DNA of 64,000 bases from Aminobacter aganoensis (lineage in GTDB: Bacteria > Pseudomonadota > Alphaproteobacteria > Rhizobiales > Rhizobiaceae), in the NCBI RefSeq assembly GCF_014206975.1, contig NZ_JACHOU010000006.1, positions 1-64,000 on the forward strand. Direction: 5' to 3'. The number at the start of each line of letters is the position of its first letter. Positions within the stretch are counted from its first letter, which is position 1. The position numbers and the translations under genes were made by a program. The notes under the pieces were generated by a model. It worked only from the letters and a program-made list of their open reading frames with translations, searched no databases and was not told the origin of the DNA. This document shows positions 61,179 through 64,000 of the stretch, in pieces.

Positions 61179-62267
61179 ATGACCGTGACGCCTTCGGCGC
61201 GCGACTACAGTCTTGTGGGAGAGAGTGCGCGCCGCGCCGTCGAGAGCGGCCTCGCCGCCGCCGAGTGGTATCACACAGACATTCCGCGCAAGCAGATGAA
61301 GGAGCTGATGCAGCGCTCCGATGCGCCCGCCATTCGCGACACCGCGATCTGGCTCGGCCTGCTCGTTGCCTTCGGCGCTGCCGGCGCCGCCCTGTGGGGC
61401 AGCTGGTGGTGCGTACCCTTCTTCCTCTGCTACGGCGTCCTCTATGGCTCGGCCACCGATGCCCGCTGGCACGAATGCGGCCACGGCACCGCTTTCAAGA
61501 CGCAGTGGATGAACGACGCGGTCTACCAGATCGCCTGCTTCATGATCATGCGCAACCCGGTGACCTGGCGCTGGAGCCACACCCGCCACCACACCGACAC
61601 CGTCATCGTCGGCCGCGATCCGGAGATCGCCGTCATGCGCCCGCCGGACCTCCTGCGCGTCGTGCTCAATTTCTTCGGCCTGCTCGATGCCTGGCACGCC
61701 ATGGTCGACATGGTCCGCAACGCCGCCGGCGTCATCGGCAAGGAGGAAGCGACCTTCATCCCCGAGAGCGAGCAGCCCCGCGCCATCCGCATCGCCCGCA
61801 TCTGGCTCGCCATCTATCTGGCCACCATCGCACTTGCGCTCTATCTCGGCTCATGGCTGCCGCTGATGCTGGTCGGCCTGCCCCGCCTTTACGGCGCCTG
61901 GCATCACGTGCTCACCGGCCTGCTGCAGCATGGCGGCCTCGCCGACAATGTCGTCGACCATCGCCTCAACAGCCGCACCGTGCTGATGAACCCCGTCAGC
62001 CGCTTCATCTACTGGAACATGAACTACCACGTCGAGCACCACATGTTCCCGATGGTGCCCTATCACGCGCTGCCCAGGCTGCACGAGATGATCAAGCACG
62101 ACCTGCCGGCGCCATCTCAGTCCATGTGGGCCGGCTACCGCGAGATGCTGCCGGCCTTTCTCCGCCAGCTCAGGAACGAGGACTACTTCATCAAGCGCGA
62201 GCTGCCGCCGACGGCGCGGCCCTACCGCGAGGAATTCCACAGCGAGGCAGCACTCGCCGCCCAATAG
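61179..62267 (+). CDS. mocD: Membrane fatty-acid desaturase-like hydroxylase (MocD type)
   Basis: A 362-residue membrane di-iron enzyme. All three histidine boxes are visible: H98-E-C-G-H, H134-T-R-H-H and H284-V-E-H-H. About four membrane spans surround them. It is followed by a Rieske ferredoxin and a ferredoxin reductase, the trio known as MocD-MocE-MocF in rhizopine catabolism, where it demethylates 3-O-methyl-scyllo-inosamine. The trio could instead serve another methoxy or alkyl substrate. ATG 61179 has AGGGAG eight bases before it. The neighbouring inositol cluster supports the rhizopine idea. Confidence 0.8.
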   Translation: MTVTPSARDYSLVGESARRAVESGLAAAEWYHTDIPRKQMKELMQRSDAPAIRDTAIWLGLLVAFGAAGAALWGSWWCVPFFLCYGVLYGSATDARWHECGHGTAFKTQWMNDAVYQIACFMIMRNPVTWRWSHTRHHTDTVIVGRDPEIAVMRPPDLLRVVLNFFGLLDAWHAMVDMVRNAAGVIGKEEATFIPESEQPRAIRIARIWLAIYLATIALALYLGSWLPLMLVGLPRLYGAWHHVLTGLLQHGGLADNVVDHRLNSRTVLMNPVSRFIYWNMNYHVEHHMFPMVPYHALPRLHEMIKHDLPAPSQSMWAGYREMLPAFLRQLRNEDYFIKRELPPTARPYREEFHSEAALAAQ

Positions 62268-62337
62268 CCTCCCAAGGCGCCCCACGGGGCGGCGGCCCCC
62301 AGCCGCTCCGAATTCCTGAAATCCCAAAGAGAGAGAC

Positions 62338-62655
62338 ATGAGCGACTGGATCGAGGCCTGCGCGGCCGACGACATCGACGAGGAAGACGTGCTCCGCTTC
62401 GACCATGCGGGCCGCACCTTCGCCATCTACCGCAGCCCCGAGGACGAGTTCTTCGCCACCGACGGCTTGTGCACCCACGAACAGATCCACCTGTCGCAGG
62501 GGCTGGTCATGGGCGACATCATCGAGTGCCCCAAGCACAACGGCCGTTTCAACTACAAGACCGGCGCCGCCCGCGGCGCGCCGGTCTGCGTCAACCTCCG
62601 CACCTATCCGGTCAAGGTCGACGACGGCAAGGTCTTCATCCGGATGGCTGACTGA
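62338..62655 (+). CDS. mocE: Rieske [2Fe-2S] ferredoxin (MocE type)
   Basis: A 105-residue Rieske protein. The cluster ligands are in C45-T-H47 (LCTHEQIHL) and C64-P-K-H67 (ECPKHNGRF). It passes electrons from a reductase to an oxygenase. It lies 70 bases after the desaturase gene and one base before the reductase gene. MocE of rhizopine catabolism has the same size and position. Its role here is inferred from that order. Confidence 0.88.
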   Translation: MSDWIEACAADDIDEEDVLRFDHAGRTFAIYRSPEDEFFATDGLCTHEQIHLSQGLVMGDIIECPKHNGRFNYKTGAARGAPVCVNLRTYPVKVDDGKVFIRMAD

Positions 62656-62656
62656 C

Positions 62657-63901
62657 ATGACGGCAGGAATGGTCGCAGGAATGGTCATTGTCGGCGCCGG
62701 CGAGTGCGGCACGCGCGCGGCCTTCGCCCTGCGCGAGGCAGGCTACGACGGCACCATCGCGCTGGTCGGCTCGGAAGCCCACCCGCCCTATGAGCGCCCG
62801 CCGCTCTCCAAGGAGGCGATGACGGGCGAACAGGCGCCGTCGATCAAGACCATCGCCGATGCCGCGCGCCTGGCCGAACACCGCATCGACCTCAGGAATT
62901 CGACCACGGTCCTTTCCATCGACCGGGCCAACCGCTCGGTGCGCCTCGCCGATGGCTCCGACCTCGCCTACGACAAGCTGCTGCTCGCCACCGGCGCCTT
63001 GCCACGCAAGCTGCCGCTCCAGGGAATGGGGGGTCGCTCGGTCTGTCTCCGCACGTTCGACGACGCGCTCCTGATCCGCCGGCACCTGCGCCAAGGCGTC
63101 CGCATCGCCATCGTCGGCGGCGGCTTCATCGGCCTAGAACTCGCCGCCTCGGCGCGCAAGCTCGGCGCCGATGTCACCGTCATCGAGGCCCAGCCCCGCA
63201 TCCTCATGCGCGGCGTGCCCGAGGAGATCGCCGCCGTCGTGCATCAGGCGCATGTCGCCGAGGGCGTCGAGATCGTCTGCGGCGACGGCATCGCTTCGAT
63301 GGAAGACGACGGCGAGACCGTGCGCATCGTCCTGTCGAGCGGCCGGACTGTCGTGGCCGACCTCGCCATCGTCGGCATCGGCGCCGTCCCCGTGACCGCG
63401 CTTGCCGAAACCGCCGGCCTTGCGCTCAACAACGGCATCTCCGTCGACGCCCGCCTGCGCACCAGCGACCCCCACGTCTTTGCCGCCGGCGACTGCTGCT
63501 CCTTCCCGCTCGCCGTCTATGGCGACCGCCGCGTCCGGCTGGAGGCCTGGCGCAGCGCCCAGGAACATGGCGCGCTCGCCGCCCGCAACATGCTCGGCGC
63601 CGAGGAAGCCCACGCCACCGTTCCCTGGTTCTGGTCCGACCAGTATGGCCTCACCCTGCAGATCGCCGGCCTGCCCGACGAAGGCGACCGCACCATCCGC
63701 CGCGATCTCGGCGACGGCGCCTTCATCCTGTTCCATCTCAAGGACGACGGCCGCCTCGTCGCCGCCAGCGGCATCGGCCCGGACAATGCCGTTGCCCGCG
63801 ACGTCAGGTTGGCCGAAATGTTGATCGCCAGGTCGGCCCGCCCCGATCTCGCCGCTCTGGCCTCGACCGCCGTCAAGCTGAAGAGCCTGCTTGCCGCCTG
63901 A
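62657..63901 (+). CDS. mocF: Rieske-type ferredoxin reductase (MocF type)
   Basis: A 414-residue FAD/NAD oxidoreductase. The FAD fold is at MVIVGAGECGTRAAFALREAG, the second dinucleotide fold at IAIVGGGFIGLELAASARKLGA and the C-terminal FAD contact at HVFAAGDCCSFPL. It reduces the Rieske partner with NADH. The start is ATG 62657, one base after the mocE stop; the frame is open 84 codons upstream, but that overlaps mocE. With MocD and MocE it forms a complete three-component oxygenase. The symbol rests on gene order and family. Confidence 0.87.
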   Translation: MTAGMVAGMVIVGAGECGTRAAFALREAGYDGTIALVGSEAHPPYERPPLSKEAMTGEQAPSIKTIADAARLAEHRIDLRNSTTVLSIDRANRSVRLADGSDLAYDKLLLATGALPRKLPLQGMGGRSVCLRTFDDALLIRRHLRQGVRIAIVGGGFIGLELAASARKLGADVTVIEAQPRILMRGVPEEIAAVVHQAHVAEGVEIVCGDGIASMEDDGETVRIVLSSGRTVVADLAIVGIGAVPVTALAETAGLALNNGISVDARLRTSDPHVFAAGDCCSFPLAVYGDRRVRLEAWRSAQEHGALAARNMLGAEEAHATVPWFWSDQYGLTLQIAGLPDEGDRTIRRDLGDGAFILFHLKDDGRLVAASGIGPDNAVARDVRLAEMLIARSARPDLAALASTAVKLKSLLAA

Positions 63902-63955
63902 TTTTTCGGGGCAGGCCGCTTGAGAATCGGTCCCGTTTCCTGGACTCTGGACCGC

Positions 63956-64000
63956 GTCGGGGTACCTGCCCCGACTGCGGAGGTGCCAGGAAATGCCGGT
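63956..64000 (+). other. Hairpin and possible start of the next gene
   Basis: After mocF a GTCGGGG...CCCCGAC hairpin (63956-63975) is followed by GGAGG at 63979-63983 and ATG at 63993-63995, nine bases on. It could open a plus-strand gene that leaves the window; only two codons are visible, so nothing can be said about its product. Confidence 0.3.

Overview
The window is high-GC DNA with densely packed, often overlapping genes. Its gene families are typical of Hyphomicrobiales (Rhizobiales): a succinoglycan-type exo cluster with exoX, exoY, exoF, exoQ, exoU and exoK, a split C-P lyase cluster, iol genes with an IolC-DUF2090 fusion, rhizopine-type mocDEF genes, and RIME-like palindromic intergenic repeats. 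A Mesorhizobium/Aminobacter-like Phyllobacteriaceae bacterium is the best guess. No rRNA, tRNA, CRISPR array, transposase or phage gene was seen, so the species cannot be named.

Layout. (1) 1-8250: exopolysaccharide genes. On the minus strand are exoU, galE/exoB, a small coiled-coil protein gene, exoK and the start of a UDP-glucose dehydrogenase gene. After a 600-bp AT-rich control region come exoX (minus) and exoY-exoF-exoQ (plus). (2) 8244-21958: phosphonate use. A PhnF regulator gene is divergent from phnGHIJKL plus a hexapeptide acyltransferase gene. A Tim44-like gene intervenes. Then comes phnCDE1E2, a 2H-phosphoesterase gene (DUF1045) and phnM. Both operons carry a Pho-box-like double repeat. 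(3) 21962-26672: an XRE-cupin regulator, an FAD amine/amino-acid oxidoreductase, a dipeptide-type binding protein and a serine hydrolase, probably a peptide or D-amino-acid scavenging unit. (4) 26673-29991: a thiosulfate module made of a periplasmic rhodanese, a YeeE/TsuA transporter, a protein with 16 Pro-Cys pentapeptides, and a conserved hypothetical. (5) 30277-31863: a solitary solute-binding protein. (6) 31914-44969: a surface or secretion region. It holds a poly-glycine exported protein, a LapG-like (BTLCP) lipoprotein protease, a LuxR-type regulator, two large low-complexity or repeat proteins, a type I secretion ATPase and adaptor, and an acyltransferase-TPR fusion. This is the best candidate for an undescribed system. 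(7) 45008-58239: inositol catabolism (iolB, iolC, iolD, iolE, iolG), a PanB-like enzyme and a sugar ABC transporter, with a repeated GGAA-N6-TTCC palindrome at three promoters. (8) 58448-59982: an RmlC-like protein and a GT2 glycosyltransferase. (9) 59986-63901: a LacI regulator divergent from a desaturase-Rieske-reductase trio matching MocD-MocE-MocF.

How the parts fit. Sections 7 and 9 make chemical sense together. MocDEF-type enzymes are known to demethylate the methylated inositol amine rhizopine, and the products would feed the neighbouring inositol pathway. In section 2, PhnCDE imports phosphonates, PhnGHIJKLM breaks the C-P bond, and the DUF1045 phosphoesterase may stand in for PhnP, which is absent here. 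In section 6, two acidic repeat proteins without classical RTX repeats lie directly upstream of the type I exporter genes and are the likely cargo. The LapG-like protease would be a plausible processing partner. No iolA, iolR, phnN, phnP, or type I outer-membrane TolC gene lies in the window.
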